In this document: piece after piece, positions 16,612-25,534 of the stretch
Layout: each line of letters begins with the position of its first letter
Numbering within the stretch: position 1 is the first letter of the stretch
Assembly: GCF_004297405.1 (NCBI RefSeq)
Contig: NZ_SCVC01000011.1
Span: 248,001 to 312,000, forward strand
DNA length: 64,000 bases
Direction: 5' to 3'
From: Reyranella sp.
GTDB taxonomy: Bacteria; Pseudomonadota; Alphaproteobacteria; Reyranellales; Reyranellaceae
Notes under the pieces: generated by a model
Told to the model about the DNA's origin: nothing
What the model saw: the letters and a program-made list of their open reading frames with translations, nothing else
Database searches by the model: none
Program-made: the position numbers and the translations under genes

Positions 16612-18192
16612 ATGCGTAAACGGATACTCGGACTGTTCGCGGCACTGGCGCTTTCGACGCCGGTAGCAGCCCCGGTGACGGCGATCGCCCAGCAGCCCAA
16701 GACCCTGCGGGCGGTCATGCATTCGGATCTCAAGATCCTGGATCCGATCTGGACCACGGCCTTCATCGTGCGCAACCACGGCTACATGGTCTACGACACG
16801 CTGTTTGCGCTGGACAGCAACCTGAAGATCCAGCCGCAGATGGTCGACACGTGGAAGATGAGCGACGACAAGCTCACCTGGACCTTCACCCTGCGTGACG
16901 GACTCGAATTCCATGACGGCCAGCCGGTCACGTCCGACGACGTGATTGCTTCGCTGAAGCGCTGGGCGGCCCGTGATTCGCTGGGCCAGATCCTGTGGGC
17001 CAAGGTCGCCGAAGCCAAGGCCGTCGATCCCAAGACCTTCCAGCTCGTGCTGAAGGCGCCGACCGGCATCGTGCTGCAGGCGCTGGCCAAGCCTTCGGGC
17101 AATCCGTTCATCATGCCGAAGCGGGTCGCGGAAACCGACCCCAGCAAGCAGATCGACGACTATGTCGGCTCAGGGCCGTTCATCTTCAAGAAGGACGAAT
17201 GGAAGCCCGGTGACAAGACGGTCTACGTCAAGAATCCCAAGTACAAGCCGCGCGCCGAGCCGGCGTCGGGGCTGGCCGGCGGCAAGATCGCCAAGGTCGA
17301 TCGCGTCGAGTGGGTGGCGATGCCCGACCAGCAGACCGCGGTCAACGCGCTGCAGGCCGGTGAGATCGACATCATCGAGCAGCCCCAGCACGATCTCTAT
17401 CCGATCCTGAAGAACGACAAGAACATCGCACTGGTCACCACCAACAAGTGGGGCAACCAGTACATCTACCGCTTCAACCAGCTCCACAAGCCGTTCGACA
17501 ATCCCAAGAACCGGCAGGCGATGCTCTATGCGTTGAACCAGAAGGACTTCCTCGAAGGCGTGATCGGCGACCCCGACTACTACAAGCTCTGCAAGGCGAT
17601 GTTCGTCTGTGGCGGCCCCTACGAGACGGCCGCAGGCTTCGAGGACAAGTACGGCAGCGATTTCGCCAAGGCGAAAGAACTCCTGAAGGCAGGCGGCTAC
17701 GACGGTACGCCCGTCGTGCTGCTGCATTCGACCGACCTCTACGTTCTGACCAACATGGCGCCGATCGCCAAGTCGTTGATGGAGAAGGCTGGCCTCAAGG
17801 TCGACATGCAGTCGATGGACTGGCAGACCCTGGTTGCCCGCCGCGCCAAGAAGGACGCGCCGGACAAAGGTGGCTGGAACATCCTGATCACCTCGACCAG
17901 CAGCGTCGACTCGCTCGACCCGGTGAATTCGAGCTTCATCAGTGCGAGCTGCGACAAGGCGTGGTTCGGCTGGCCCTGCGACGAGGAGATCACACGGCTG
18001 CGTCAGGCCTTCGCCGACGAGACGGACGAGGCCAAGCGCAAGGAGCTCGTCGAGAAGATTCAGCTCCGCGCCGCCGAAGTACCGACGCACGCCGTGCTCG
18101 GCCAGTACACCGGAGCGATGGGAACCCGCAAGAACATCAGCGGCAACGTCACTTCGCCCGTGCCGGTGTTCTGGAACGTCGAGAAGAAGTAG
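16612..18192 (+). CDS. ABC transporter substrate-binding protein, family 5 (peptide/opine type), copy 1
   Basis: The 526-residue product starts with a signal peptide (MRKRILGLFAALALSTPVAA, cut near AIAQQ) and is a periplasmic SBP_bac_5 protein. Typical landmarks are LDPIWTTAFIVRNHGYMVYDTLF, LEFHDGQPVTSDDV and the SGPFIFKK segment. It sits 3 bases behind the GMC gene, with its ribosome site (GAGGAAGG) inside that gene's end, so the two are cotranslated. No permease or ATPase gene is adjacent. It is a close tandem paralogue of the next gene. The most divergent part is about residues 420-460 (STSSVDSLDPVNSSF), in the half likely to touch ligand. Confidence 0.93.
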   Translation: MRKRILGLFAALALSTPVAAPVTAIAQQPKTLRAVMHSDLKILDPIWTTAFIVRNHGYMVYDTLFALDSNLKIQPQMVDTWKMSDDKLTWTFTLRDGLEFHDGQPVTSDDVIASLKRWAARDSLGQILWAKVAEAKAVDPKTFQLVLKAPTGIVLQALAKPSGNPFIMPKRVAETDPSKQIDDYVGSGPFIFKKDEWKPGDKTVYVKNPKYKPRAEPASGLAGGKIAKVDRVEWVAMPDQQTAVNALQAGEIDIIEQPQHDLYPILKNDKNIALVTTNKWGNQYIYRFNQLHKPFDNPKNRQAMLYALNQKDFLEGVIGDPDYYKLCKAMFVCGGPYETAAGFEDKYGSDFAKAKELLKAGGYDGTPVVLLHSTDLYVLTNMAPIAKSLMEKAGLKVDMQSMDWQTLVARRAKKDAPDKGGWNILITSTSSVDSLDPVNSSFISASCDKAWFGWPCDEEITRLRQAFADETDEAKRKELVEKIQLRAAEVPTHAVLGQYTGAMGTRKNISGNVTSPVPVFWNVEKK

Positions 18193-18234
18193 CGAACGCT
18201 TCTCCGGTAGCGCTTGCCAATACCTACCTCCATG

Positions 18235-18256
18235 GCAGACGATGCATGTCGTCTGC
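18235..18256 (+). other. Intergenic hairpin between the two binding-protein genes
   Basis: Perfect 8-bp arms GCAGACGA and TCGTCTGC enclose TGCATG, 18 bases before the second binding-protein ATG. There is no T run. It may stabilise the upstream message or dampen readthrough, setting different levels of the two paralogues. Confidence 0.4.
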
Positions 18257-18273
18257 AAATAGGGAGGCGGGTA

Positions 18274-19848
18274 ATGCGCAAGCGTGTACTTGGCTTAGCA
18301 GTAGCGTGCGTACTCGGCGTAGCATCAGGCGTCGTCGGGAGTGTTCAGGCGCAAACGACTCTGAGGGTGGTCAACCACTCCGATCTCAAGATCCTCGATC
18401 CGATCTGGACGACGGCCTACATCGTCCGCAACCACGGCTACATGATCTACGACACGCTGTTCGCGCTGGACGGCAATCTCGAGGTCAAGCCGCAGATGGT
18501 CGATACGTGGAAGGTGAGCGACGACAAGCTCACCTGGACCTTCGCCTTGCGCGACGGTCTCGAATTCCACGATGGCACGCCGGTCACGTCGGCTGACGTC
18601 ATCCCCTCGCTCAAGCGTTGGGCGGTGCGTGATCCGCTGGGCCAGATGCTCTGGACCAAAGTGGTCGATGTCAAAGCGATCGACCCCAAGACCTTCCAGA
18701 TCGTGCTGAAGGCACCGACCGGCATCATGCTGCAGGCACTGGGCAAGCCCTCGGGCAACCCTTTCATCATGCCGAAGAAGGTCGCCGAGACAGACCCCGG
18801 CAAGCAGATCGACGAGTACACCGGCTCTGGTCCTTTCATCTTCAAGAAGGAGGAATGGAAGCCCGGCGACAAGACGGTCTACGTCAAGAACCCCAAGTAC
18901 AAGCCACGCGCCGAGCCGGCATCGGGGCTGGCCGGCGGCAAGATCGCCAAGGTCGATCGCGTCGAATGGGTCGCCATGCCGGACCAGCAGACCGTGGTGA
19001 ACGCCCTGATCAGGGGCGAGATCGACATGATCGAAAGCCCGCAGCACGACCTGTTCAAGGTCATGGAGGCCGATCCCAACATCAAGCTGGAAAACCTGAA
19101 CAAGTGGGGCAACCAGTACATCTTCCGCTTCAACCAGCTCTTCAAGCCGTTCGATAACGCCAAGATCCGGCAAGCTGTCATCACCGCCTTCAACCAGAAG
19201 GACTTCCTCGACGGCGTGATCGGTGATCCCAAGTACTACAAAGTCTGCAAGGCGATGTTCATGTGCGACACGCCCTATGCCACTACCAAGGGCATGGAAG
19301 CGATGTACGACAGCAACTTCGCCAAGGCGAAGGAGCTTCTGAAGGAAGGCGGCTATGACGGCACTCCCGTGGTTCTGATGCACTCCACCGACCTTTACGT
19401 GCTGACGAACCTTGCGCCGGTCGCCAAGTCGCTGATGGAACGGGCCGGTATCAAGGTCGATATGCAGTCGATGGATTGGCAGACCTTGGTCAGCCGCCGC
19501 GCCCGCAAGGACCCGCCGGACAAGGGCGGCTGGAATGCCTTCCTGACCTCGTCGGCCGCCGTCGACATCGTCGATCCGCTGGCCAACACCTACATCAACG
19601 CTGTGGGTGAGAATGCCTGGTTCGGCTGGCCGAAGGACGACGAGCTTCTACGGTTGCGCGCCGCCTTCGCCGACGAGACCGACCCGGCCAAGCAGAAGGA
19701 ACTGGCCACCGCCATGCAGGTGCGCGTGTCGGAAAATCCGACGCACGGCTATGTCGGCCAATGGTACGCGCCGGTGGCATTGCGCAAGAACGTGACCGGC
19801 AATCTCATCTCGCCGGTCACGATTTTCTGGAACATCGAAAAGAAGTGA
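18274..19848 (+). CDS. ABC transporter substrate-binding protein, family 5, copy 2
   Basis: The 524-residue product starts at the ATG at 18274, directly behind GGGAGGCGGGTA. The longer frame from 18214 runs through the intergenic hairpin. It has a signal peptide (MRKRVLGLAVACVLGVASG, ending near VQAQ). It is nearly identical to copy 1 through long blocks (for example KTVYVKNPKYKPRAEPASGL and VDMQSMDWQTLV), pointing to a tandem duplication. It differs around residues 420-460 (SSAAVDIVDPLANTYINA) and 260-275, which suggests a shifted ligand preference. It lacks the extra cysteines of copy 1 (SASCDKAWFGWPCD there, AVGENAWFGWPKD here). It converges on mmsA with 6 bases between the genes. Confidence 0.93.
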   Translation: MRKRVLGLAVACVLGVASGVVGSVQAQTTLRVVNHSDLKILDPIWTTAYIVRNHGYMIYDTLFALDGNLEVKPQMVDTWKVSDDKLTWTFALRDGLEFHDGTPVTSADVIPSLKRWAVRDPLGQMLWTKVVDVKAIDPKTFQIVLKAPTGIMLQALGKPSGNPFIMPKKVAETDPGKQIDEYTGSGPFIFKKEEWKPGDKTVYVKNPKYKPRAEPASGLAGGKIAKVDRVEWVAMPDQQTVVNALIRGEIDMIESPQHDLFKVMEADPNIKLENLNKWGNQYIFRFNQLFKPFDNAKIRQAVITAFNQKDFLDGVIGDPKYYKVCKAMFMCDTPYATTKGMEAMYDSNFAKAKELLKEGGYDGTPVVLMHSTDLYVLTNLAPVAKSLMERAGIKVDMQSMDWQTLVSRRARKDPPDKGGWNAFLTSSAAVDIVDPLANTYINAVGENAWFGWPKDDELLRLRAAFADETDPAKQKELATAMQVRVSENPTHGYVGQWYAPVALRKNVTGNLISPVTIFWNIEKK

Positions 19849-19854
19849 CGGGGC

Positions 19855-21348
19855 CTATCGCGCCTTGAAGTTGAACTCCGCACCCGACCGGATGCCGGTC
19901 GGCCAGCGGGCGGTCACGGTCTTGAGCTTGGTGTAGAAGCGCACGCCTTCCATGCCGTAGATGCCGTGATCGCCGAACACCGAGGCCTTCCAGCCGCCGA
20001 AGCTGTGATAGGCCACGGGCACCGGGATCGGCACGTTGATGCCGACCATGCCTATCTTCACGTTGCTGGCGAAGGCGCGGGCGGCATCGCCGTCGCGGGT
20101 GAAGATCGCCGTGCCGTTGCCATAGGCGTGGTCGTTTACCAGCTTTACGGCATCGTCGAAGGTCTTGGAGCGCACGACCGAGAGCACGGGTCCGAAGATC
20201 TCGTCCTTGTAGATCGTCATGTCTGGCGTCACCTGGTCGAATAGGCAACCGCCCATGAAGTTGCCGTTCTCGTAGCCCTGCAGCTTCAGCCCGCGGCCAT
20301 CGACCACCAGCTTGGCGCCTTCCTTCACGCCCTGGTCGACATAGCCCATCACCTTGTCGCGATGCTGGCGCGTCACGAGCGGACCCATCTCCGACTGCGG
20401 ATCGAGGCCCGGTCCGACCTTGAGGGTCTGGACACGGGGCGCCAGCTTTTCGATCAGCCGGTCTCCGACATCGCCCACTGCGACAGCCACCGAGATCGCC
20501 ATGCAGCGCTGGCCGGCGGCGCCATAGGCTGCTCCCATCAGGGCATCGGCCGTCTGGTCGAGGTCGGCATCGGGCATCACCACCATGTGGTTCTTGGCGC
20601 CGCACAGCGCTTGCACGCGCTTATTCTGCTGCGTGCCGGTGTGATAGACGTACTCGCCGATCGCAGTCGAGCCGACGAAGGAGATCGCCGGCACATCGGG
20701 ATGCTTCAGCAGCGCATCGACCGCGACCTTGTCGCCATTCAGCACCTGGAAGATGCCGGCCGGCGCGCCCGCCTCGGCATAGAGCTCAGCCAGCAGCATG
20801 GGCGCGCTGGGGTCCTTCTCCGAGGGCTTCAGGATGAAGGCGTTGCCTGTGGCCACGGCCATGGCGCCCATCCAGCAGGGAATCATGATCGGGAAGTTGA
20901 ACGGCGTGATGCCTGCCACCACGCCGAGCGGCTGGCGGATCGACCAGGTGTCCATGTCCGACGCGACCTGCTCGGAGAAATCACCACGCAGGTGATGGGC
21001 GATGCCGCAGGCGAATTCGACGACTTCGAGGCCGCGTCCGACTTCGCCCTTGGCGTCGTCGAAGGTTTTGCCGTGCTCGAGCGACAGGTGCCGCGCCAGA
21101 TCGTCGAGGCGCTTTTCGATCAATCCCTTGAGGTTGAACATGACCCGTTGACGGCGCATCGGCGGGGTCGCAGCCCAGGCCAATTGCGCCTTCTTGGCGA
21201 TCTGTACGGCGGCGTCAATCTCCTCGACCGAGGCGAAGGCTACCTTGGCGGTGATCTCGCCGGTCGCGGGGTTCGTGATATCGCCGGTGCGGCCGCTCTT
21301 CCCCGCCACCAGCTTGTTGTCGACATAGTGCCCAATGCTCGCGACCAT
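19855..21348 (-). CDS. mmsA: CoA-acylating methylmalonate-semialdehyde dehydrogenase
   Basis: The 497-residue aldehyde dehydrogenase has the MmsA signatures. GVVAGITPFNFPIMIPCWM is characteristic of this subfamily, the glycine-rich loop is FVGSTAIGEYVY, LCGAKNHMVVMPDA follows, and the catalytic cysteine sits in AAGQRCMAIS (about residue 285). The normal ALDH general-base Glu is replaced by the Gly-Ala-Lys-Asn segment, as in CoA-dependent members. It converts methylmalonate or malonate semialdehyde to propionyl- or acetyl-CoA in valine, inositol or beta-alanine breakdown. It lies behind the cation exporter gene on the same strand but shows no functional link to it. Confidence 0.95.
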   Translation of the reverse strand: MVASIGHYVDNKLVAGKSGRTGDITNPATGEITAKVAFASVEEIDAAVQIAKKAQLAWAATPPMRRQRVMFNLKGLIEKRLDDLARHLSLEHGKTFDDAKGEVGRGLEVVEFACGIAHHLRGDFSEQVASDMDTWSIRQPLGVVAGITPFNFPIMIPCWMGAMAVATGNAFILKPSEKDPSAPMLLAELYAEAGAPAGIFQVLNGDKVAVDALLKHPDVPAISFVGSTAIGEYVYHTGTQQNKRVQALCGAKNHMVVMPDADLDQTADALMGAAYGAAGQRCMAISVAVAVGDVGDRLIEKLAPRVQTLKVGPGLDPQSEMGPLVTRQHRDKVMGYVDQGVKEGAKLVVDGRGLKLQGYENGNFMGGCLFDQVTPDMTIYKDEIFGPVLSVVRSKTFDDAVKLVNDHAYGNGTAIFTRDGDAARAFASNVKIGMVGINVPIPVPVAYHSFGGWKASVFGDHGIYGMEGVRFYTKLKTVTARWPTGIRSGAEFNFKAR

Positions 21349-21410
21349 CGTTTCCTCCGCTCAATCGCTGGCGTTTTAGCATGGAACCGACGCGAACGAG
21401 GATGAGCTAT

Positions 21411-21429
21411 CCTAGGGATAGACCCTAGG
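21411..21429 (-). terminator. Possible hairpin terminator overlapping the CDF stop codon
   Basis: CCTAGGG, loop ATAGA, CCCTAGG makes a perfect 7-bp stem that includes the stop codon of the cation exporter gene. No T run follows in the direction of transcription, so it may only be an attenuating or protective hairpin before mmsA. Confidence 0.3.
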
Positions 21430-22351
21430 CATGGACTGACTCATGGACTGCACAGGCCTCTCGTTCGGTCTGGATCGTCGCGTGCTCGATCTTGAACCGG
21501 TCATGGAGAATGGCCGCGACACTGCGCCGAACGGTTTCGGCTTCGGCGCCTTCGGCCAGCACGACATGCGCCGAGAGGCTGACATCGTTGCTGCTCATCG
21601 ACCAGACGTGGAGGTCGTGCACGCTGGCAACACCCGGTGCGCCCGCCATGGCCGCCCTGATGTCAGCCAGCTTCAAATGCGCCGGCACGCCCTCGAGTAG
21701 GATCTGCGTCGTATCCTTCAGCAGGGTCCAGGTGCGCGGCAGCACCCAGAGGCCAATGGCGATGGCGACGATGGCGTCCACCCAGGTCCAACCCGTCGCC
21801 ATGATGATCAGCGCCGCACCAACCACCCCGGCCGATCCCAGCATGTCGGCCCAGACTTCGAGATAGGCGCCTTTGACGTTGAGGCTCTGGTCTTTGCCCG
21901 CCGACAGGAGACGCATGGCGATGAGGTTGACGACCAGGCCCGCCACGGCAATGACCAGCATGCCGCCCGATTCGACGGGCTGCGCGACCATCAGGCGGCT
22001 GATGCCTTCCCAGAGTACGAAGGCCGCGACGGCGAACAGCAGCAGGGCGTTGAAGGCCGCTGCCAGGATCTCGAAGCGGCGGTAGCCGAAGGTCCGGCTC
22101 TCGTCGGCCGGTCGCTGTCCGATCTTCACGGCGGTCAGCGCGATCGCCAGTGCTGCGGCGTCGGTGAACATGTGTGCAGCATCGGAGAGCAACGCGAGGC
22201 TGTTGAACAGGTAGGCGCCGACCAACTCGACGATCAGGAAGGTGCCGGTGAGGGCGAGCGCTATGCCCAGCATCTTGCTGTTGGCGCCGGCCGCATGGTT
22301 GTGAGAATGGCCGCTATGGCTATGACCGGCATGATCGTGGCCTGCGGACAT
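21425..22351 (-). CDS. Cation diffusion facilitator (zinc/cobalt/cadmium exporter)
   Basis: The 308-residue product opens with a His-rich tail (HDHAGHSHSGHSHNH), then six transmembrane segments. Metal-site residues sit in the HMFTDAAA region (helix 2, with SLALLSDAAH before it) and EVWADMLGSAG (helix 5). A C-terminal cytoplasmic domain contains VHDLHVWSMSSNDVSLSAH. This is the CzcD/ZitB type, exporting Zn2+ and similar cations against protons. The start at 22351 follows AGGAG by 7 bases; the longer frame would add an unrelated leader. The downstream neighbour on the strand is mmsA, 76 bases away. Confidence 0.93.
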   Translation of the reverse strand: MSAGHDHAGHSHSGHSHNHAAGANSKMLGIALALTGTFLIVELVGAYLFNSLALLSDAAHMFTDAAALAIALTAVKIGQRPADESRTFGYRRFEILAAAFNALLLFAVAAFVLWEGISRLMVAQPVESGGMLVIAVAGLVVNLIAMRLLSAGKDQSLNVKGAYLEVWADMLGSAGVVGAALIIMATGWTWVDAIVAIAIGLWVLPRTWTLLKDTTQILLEGVPAHLKLADIRAAMAGAPGVASVHDLHVWSMSSNDVSLSAHVVLAEGAEAETVRRSVAAILHDRFKIEHATIQTEREACAVHESVHA

Positions 22352-22442
22352 CCGACTCTCCTGGTGACGCGAGGTGACAGTTTGATGACAAGTGGACGCG
22401 CGCGCAATCATACACGGAGCGTCCAGTAAGCAGGGCGATAGT

Positions 22443-22784
22443 CTAGGCGCGGCCTCGTTCGATGGCTGCGCGCAAGGCGTCCAGGCCGACCTGCATCTCC
22501 TGGATGATCTCCTCGAGATCGACCGCATTGGCCGATTCGGCAGCGCGAGCGGCGCGATTGGCCCTGGTTTCGACATCCTTTGCGGCACTTCGGATGTAGA
22601 GGGGCAGGTCGGGCGCTTGCGCTAGCATCGACATCCGCTGGATCTGCAGCAACAGATCGCGATGGAATTCGAGCTTCATGGGCGCTTCGACGATCTGCCG
22701 GCCGGTCGCGTCCAGCCTGTCCACCAACTCTTGCAGCTCAAACAGCATCGGACCCTCGCGGCAATGCCACGAGACCATGTCCAC
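22443..22784 (-). CDS. Small helical protein of unknown function
   Basis: This 113-residue product is almost entirely predicted helix, with heptad-like patterns (LFELQELVDRLDATGRQIVE and EEIIQEMQVGLDALRAAIE). There is no signal peptide or membrane segment. Two starts are possible: the ATG at 22784 (AAAGGTGG upstream) or the ATG at 22748 (GAGGG upstream), which would drop the Cys/His-containing first 12 residues. I do not recognise a family. It lies divergent from the next small gene. Confidence 0.5.
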   Translation of the reverse strand: MDMVSWHCREGPMLFELQELVDRLDATGRQIVEAPMKLEFHRDLLLQIQRMSMLAQAPDLPLYIRSAAKDVETRANRAARAAESANAVDLEEIIQEMQVGLDALRAAIERGRA

Positions 22785-22955
22785 CTTTCTCGCTGCAGTT
22801 TTATGACGCTCGCTGCGCTGCGCATATTTTTCGGTGACAGCGAAAGCAACGCGTGCAGTGCATACCGAGTATTGGCCGAGGCGAGTATTTCTCGCTCGCC
22901 TACTCTACAAATACGGGCAAGCTACCTAGAGCAGCCGTGCACGGGGAACACCGCC

Positions 22956-23246
22956 TTGGAGTACGACGACGAATTTCGGCGAACGACCCAGGACGCCTAC
23001 GAACGCGAACTCGATCGTATGGAGCGCGCCGGTCGTCCTCTGACCAAACAGGAAGCGTCATTCCTCTATGCCGTGCACAGTGCGCTCCTGCTCGGTAACT
23101 ACGGGTTGGCGGAGCGCATGCTCTCGACCTATCGCGGGAAACGGCCGAGACACTGGGTCTCCGATTGGCTGGCGCGGCCGGCGCCCGAAGATGTGACCGT
23201 GGCCGGGCTGCGCACCGTGCTGGCCGACATCAAGCTCAAGAAATAG
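22956..23246 (+). CDS. Small basic protein of unknown function
   Basis: A TTG start at 22956, preceded by GGGGAACACC, gives 96 residues: LEYDDEFRRTTQDAYERELD, then a helical part (KQEASFLYAVHSALLLGNYGLAERML) and a conserved-looking basic RGKRPRHWVSDWL. The frame is open much further upstream, but that part overlaps the divergent helical gene and has poor coding character. An ATG at 23022 is another possible start. No family is recognised. The AapJ gene follows 105 bases downstream. Confidence 0.5.
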   Translation: MEYDDEFRRTTQDAYERELDRMERAGRPLTKQEASFLYAVHSALLLGNYGLAERMLSTYRGKRPRHWVSDWLARPAPEDVTVAGLRTVLADIKLKK

Positions 23247-23351
23247 CTGAAATCTCAAAGGCCCACGCCATCCCCTATGGCATGTTTCGACCTGCAGTTT
23301 ACTCGTCCAGCGAGGGCTAGTACGGTCTGCCCCATCAGGGGAGTAACCGTT

Positions 23352-24383
23352 ATGAAAGTATTCGCCAGCGCCGTTTCGGCGGCTTTTCTCGTTGTCGCCT
23401 CGTCTGCCGGGGCTCAGCAGCTCGCTCCCAGCCCGACGCTCGATGCGATCAAGGCGCGCGGCCATATCGAATGCGGCGTGCATCTCGGCCTGCCGGGCTT
23501 CTCCTTCGCCAACGACAAGGGCGAGTGGACAGGCCTCGACGTCGACTACTGCCGGTCGCTGGCCGCGGCCGTCCTGGGTGATGCGACCAAGGTCAAGTTC
23601 ACGCCCACTTCCGTGCAACAACGCTGGGCTGTGTTGCAATCTGGCCAGGTCGACCTCCTGTCGCGCAACACGACGATCACCTTCTCGCGCAATGCCACGC
23701 TCGGGGTGAACTTCCAGGGCATCAACTTCTACGAGGGCCAGACCTTCGTGGTGCGGACCAAGGCCAAGGTCGCCGCGGTGAAGGATCTCGCCGATGCCAC
23801 GATCTGCGTCGCCGCCGGTTCGACCGAGGAGAAGATGGCGGCCGACTGGTTCCGCGAGCGCAACCTCAAGGTCACGGTCATCAACTTCCAGAAGAACGAC
23901 GACGCCATCTCGGCCTACGACCAGGGCCGCTGCGATGCCTACACGGCAGGCATCGGCGCGCTCGCCGGCCAGCGCATCAAGTTCAAGAACCCGGAAGAGC
24001 ATCAGATCCTGTCCGAGATCATCTCCAACGATCCGCAGGGACCGGTGACGCGCTGGGGTGACGAGCGCTGGCAGCTCATCGTGCGCTGGGTGCTGAACGG
24101 CACCATCGCTGCCGAAGCCCTGGGCGTCACCTCAAAGAACGTCGACGAAATGAAGGCCAAGTCGACCAACTCGGAAGTCCGCCGTCTGCTGGGCGTCGAA
24201 GGCAAGTTCGGCGAGATGATGGGCATCTCCAACGACTGGATGTTCAACGCCATCAAGCAGGTCGGTAACTACGGCGAAAGCTACGAGCGCACGGTCGGCA
24301 TGGGCTCGCCGCTCAAGCTGCCACGTGGCGCCAATCAGCTCTGGACCAAGGGTGGGCTTCTGTTCACACCGCCATTCCAGTGA
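23352..24383 (+). CDS. aapJ: General L-amino acid ABC transporter, substrate-binding protein
   Basis: The 343-residue periplasmic protein starts with a signal peptide (MKVFASAVSAAFLVVASSAGA). It has AapJ/YhdW-type marks: IKARGHIECGVHLGLPGFSF near the start, LSRNTTITFSRNA in the ligand cleft, and a long C-terminal extension ending ANQLWTKGGLLFTPPFQ, which short glutamine-binding proteins lack. The family binds many L-amino acids. The ATG at 23352 is in front of the signal peptide; the longer frame is not needed. Its last codons overlap the GTG start of aapQ by 4 bases, so the operon is translationally coupled. Confidence 0.93.
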   Translation: MKVFASAVSAAFLVVASSAGAQQLAPSPTLDAIKARGHIECGVHLGLPGFSFANDKGEWTGLDVDYCRSLAAAVLGDATKVKFTPTSVQQRWAVLQSGQVDLLSRNTTITFSRNATLGVNFQGINFYEGQTFVVRTKAKVAAVKDLADATICVAAGSTEEKMAADWFRERNLKVTVINFQKNDDAISAYDQGRCDAYTAGIGALAGQRIKFKNPEEHQILSEIISNDPQGPVTRWGDERWQLIVRWVLNGTIAAEALGVTSKNVDEMKAKSTNSEVRRLLGVEGKFGEMMGISNDWMFNAIKQVGNYGESYERTVGMGSPLKLPRGANQLWTKGGLLFTPPFQ

Positions 24384-25534
24384 TCCGCTTCCTACGCGAC
24401 CGCAAGGTACGCGACTACTTCTGGCAGGGCCTAGCGACGGTCGGGTTGCTGGCCGTCATCTGGTTCTTCGTGCAGAACGCCTCGGAGAACATGCTGAAAG
24501 CCGGCATGGCGACCGGCTTCCAGTTCCTGTGGCGTGATTCCGGCATCGAAGTGCCGTTCAACCTGACGGGCTACAAGCCGTCCGACACGATCCTGGCGCT
24601 GCTGTGGACCGGCATCGTCAACACCATCCTGGTGTCGGTGGTGTCGATCGCCGTGGCGACGGTGATCGGCTTCAGCGTCGGCCTGCTGCGCCTGTCGCGC
24701 AATTGGCTGCTGTCGAGCCTGGCCGGCTTCTACATCGAGTTCGTGCGCAACATCCCGCTGCTGTTCTTCGTGTTGTTCTGGTACTTCGGCGTTCTCGCTG
24801 CCCTGCCGACGCCGCGCGAGAGCCTGGGCCTTTTCGATGCCGTGTTCCTGAACCGGCGTGGCCTCTCCATTCCGACCCCCAACGATCTCGCAGGCTTCAG
24901 GATTGCGGTCGTCGTAACGCTTGTGCTGATCGCGGTTCAGTTCGGACTGTCGCGCTGGGCACGCGCCCGGCAGGCCCGTACCGGTCGGGATTTTCCGCTG
25001 TGGGCGGTGGGCTTCGTGTTATGCGGCGCCTTGCCATTGGCGGCCTTCGTGGCGGCCGGCTTCACCACGTCCTGGGATGTGCCGACCCTGCGTGGCTTCA
25101 ACTATCGCGGCGGTTTCGTGCTGGTGCCGGAGTTCGTCGCATTGTTTGCGGCGCTCTCGACCTACACGGCAGGCTTCATCGCCGAGGTCGTGCGCGGCGG
25201 TATCCAGTCGGTGCGGCAGGGCCAGCTCGACGCCGGGCGGGCGCTCGGCCTCAGCCCCGGGCGCGTTGTGCGGCTGGTGGTGATCCCGCAAGCCATGCCG
25301 GTGATCATCCCGCCGATCACCAGCCAGTATCTCAACCTGATCAAGAATTCCTCGTTCGGCGCGGCCATTGCCTATCCCGACATCGTGTCGGTGTTCATGG
25401 GCTCGGCCCTTGTCGCCACCGGGCAGGCGGTCGAGATCATCGCCATTACGCTGGCGATCTACCTCGCGCTCAGCCTTTTCGTGTCGTTGTTTATGAATTG
25501 GTACAACGCGCGCCACAAGCTGGTGACGCGATGA
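24380..25534 (+). CDS. aapQ: General L-amino acid ABC transporter permease, AapQ type
   Basis: The 384-residue inner-membrane permease starts with a GTG that overlaps the aapJ stop (GTGA). It has about eight membrane segments. The EAA loop, which docks with the ATPase, reads GQLDAGRALGLSPGRVVRLVVIP. The large periplasmic insert between early helices (around LPTPRESLGLFDAVFLNRRG) is typical of AapQ and not of the short HisQ/HisM type. It pairs with AapM to form the pore. The stop overlaps the aapM start by 4 bases. Confidence 0.93.
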   Translation: MIRFLRDRKVRDYFWQGLATVGLLAVIWFFVQNASENMLKAGMATGFQFLWRDSGIEVPFNLTGYKPSDTILALLWTGIVNTILVSVVSIAVATVIGFSVGLLRLSRNWLLSSLAGFYIEFVRNIPLLFFVLFWYFGVLAALPTPRESLGLFDAVFLNRRGLSIPTPNDLAGFRIAVVVTLVLIAVQFGLSRWARARQARTGRDFPLWAVGFVLCGALPLAAFVAAGFTTSWDVPTLRGFNYRGGFVLVPEFVALFAALSTYTAGFIAEVVRGGIQSVRQGQLDAGRALGLSPGRVVRLVVIPQAMPVIIPPITSQYLNLIKNSSFGAAIAYPDIVSVFMGSALVATGQAVEIIAITLAIYLALSLFVSLFMNWYNARHKLVTR

